Below the pieces are notes generated by a model. The model had not been told where the DNA came from, did not search any database, and was given only the letters and a program-made list of their open reading frames with translations. Positions 25,553 to 25,744 of a stretch of DNA of 25,744 bases are shown one piece after another. Numbering within the stretch: position 1 is the first letter of the stretch; each line of letters opens with the position of its first letter. Location of the stretch: assembly GCA_007124075.1 (NCBI GenBank), contig SLFV01000437.1, forward strand, positions 1 through 25,744. Reading direction: 5' to 3'. This stretch comes from Roseimaritima sp. (GTDB lineage: Bacteria > Planctomycetota > Planctomycetia > Pirellulales > Pirellulaceae). Made by a program: the position numbers and the translations under genes.

Positions 25553-25744
25553 TTAGATTCCGAAGATTGCCCGCGCAATGATGAAGTAGACTATCAGGCC
25601 GGTTGCGTCGACAATTGTGGTTACAAACGGGGCGCTGATAACCGCCGGGTCGACCCCAAAGTGCTCCGCGATGATCGGCATCAACGAACCAACCAGCGAC
25701 GCCAGCGTGCAAATTGCAATCAACGATATCGATACGATCATCCC
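25553..25744 (-). CDS. mgtE: Magnesium transporter MgtE, C-terminal fragment (cut by window edge)
   Basis: The frame is open to the right edge of the window, so only the last 63 or so residues are seen. They hold two membrane helices: [20 protein letters not shown] and, at the very end, [17 protein letters not shown]. Between them [20 protein letters not shown] contains the conserved DPA...[10 protein letters not shown] pattern of the MgtE transmembrane domain, whose aspartate lines the Mg2+ pore. The ending is typical for MgtE, so the C-terminus is complete. The N-terminal and CBS domains and any riboswitch lie outside the window. Confidence 0.9.
   Translation of the reverse strand, partial: GMIVSISLIAICTLASLVGSLMPIIAEHFGVDPAVISAPFVTTIVDATGLIVYFIIARAIFGI

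Overview
The window looks like the chromosome of a marine-type planctomycete of the Pirellulaceae (Rhodopirellula and relatives). The evidence is a linked DUF1501 protein and a DUF1549/DUF1553 protein with haem-type Cys-His motifs (families greatly expanded in planctomycetes), a large secreted FAD oxidoreductase with a golvesin-like C-terminal domain, many GTG starts, moderate GC content and loosely packed genes with weak ribosome binding sites. No mobile element, CRISPR array, tRNA or rRNA was seen. The genus assignment is an inference.

Layout. 41-5621 (+): ychF, then a tightly overlapping set trpS-trpE-trpG-bioF (tryptophanyl-tRNA synthetase, both anthranilate synthase subunits, and the first committed enzyme of biotin ring assembly). 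5725-8172 (-): an exported catalase-peroxidase (katG), divergent from 8501-9895 (+), the soluble transhydrogenase sthA; they share a 328-base region with a perfect inverted repeat close to katG. 10062-11708 (+): a secreted PhoD-like phosphoesterase, convergent with 11730-13982 (-), a Cu+ P-type ATPase (copA). A 49-codon reading frame with a good Shine-Dalgarno lies divergently from copA. 14423-15139 (+): a secreted protein of unknown function, followed by a textbook intrinsic terminator at 15273-15306. 15644-17503 (+): a divergent Nudix-like protein and a cysteine desulfurase. 17537-23918 (-): secreted FAD oxidoreductase, DUF1501 protein and DUF1549/1553 protein, all on one strand. 24063-24644 is mostly non-coding, with a possible 52-codon frame running into an 11-bp inverted repeat. 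24645-25516 (+): two coupled small coiled-coil proteins. 25553-end (-): the C-terminal end of an MgtE magnesium transporter, cut by the window edge.

How the genes work together. trpS, trpE and trpG couple use and synthesis of tryptophan. katG and sthA plausibly belong to one redox-stress response (peroxide removal and NADPH/NADH balance). The three secreted proteins at 17.5-24 kb look like a planctomycete envelope or extracellular catabolic module whose substrate cannot be read from sequence. I do not see a clear new defence or mobile system. The least explained items are the two small frames at 14008 and 24072, the coiled-coil pair near the right end, the secreted protein at 14423, and the four-residue-spaced Cys-Cys-His motif of the DUF1549 protein.
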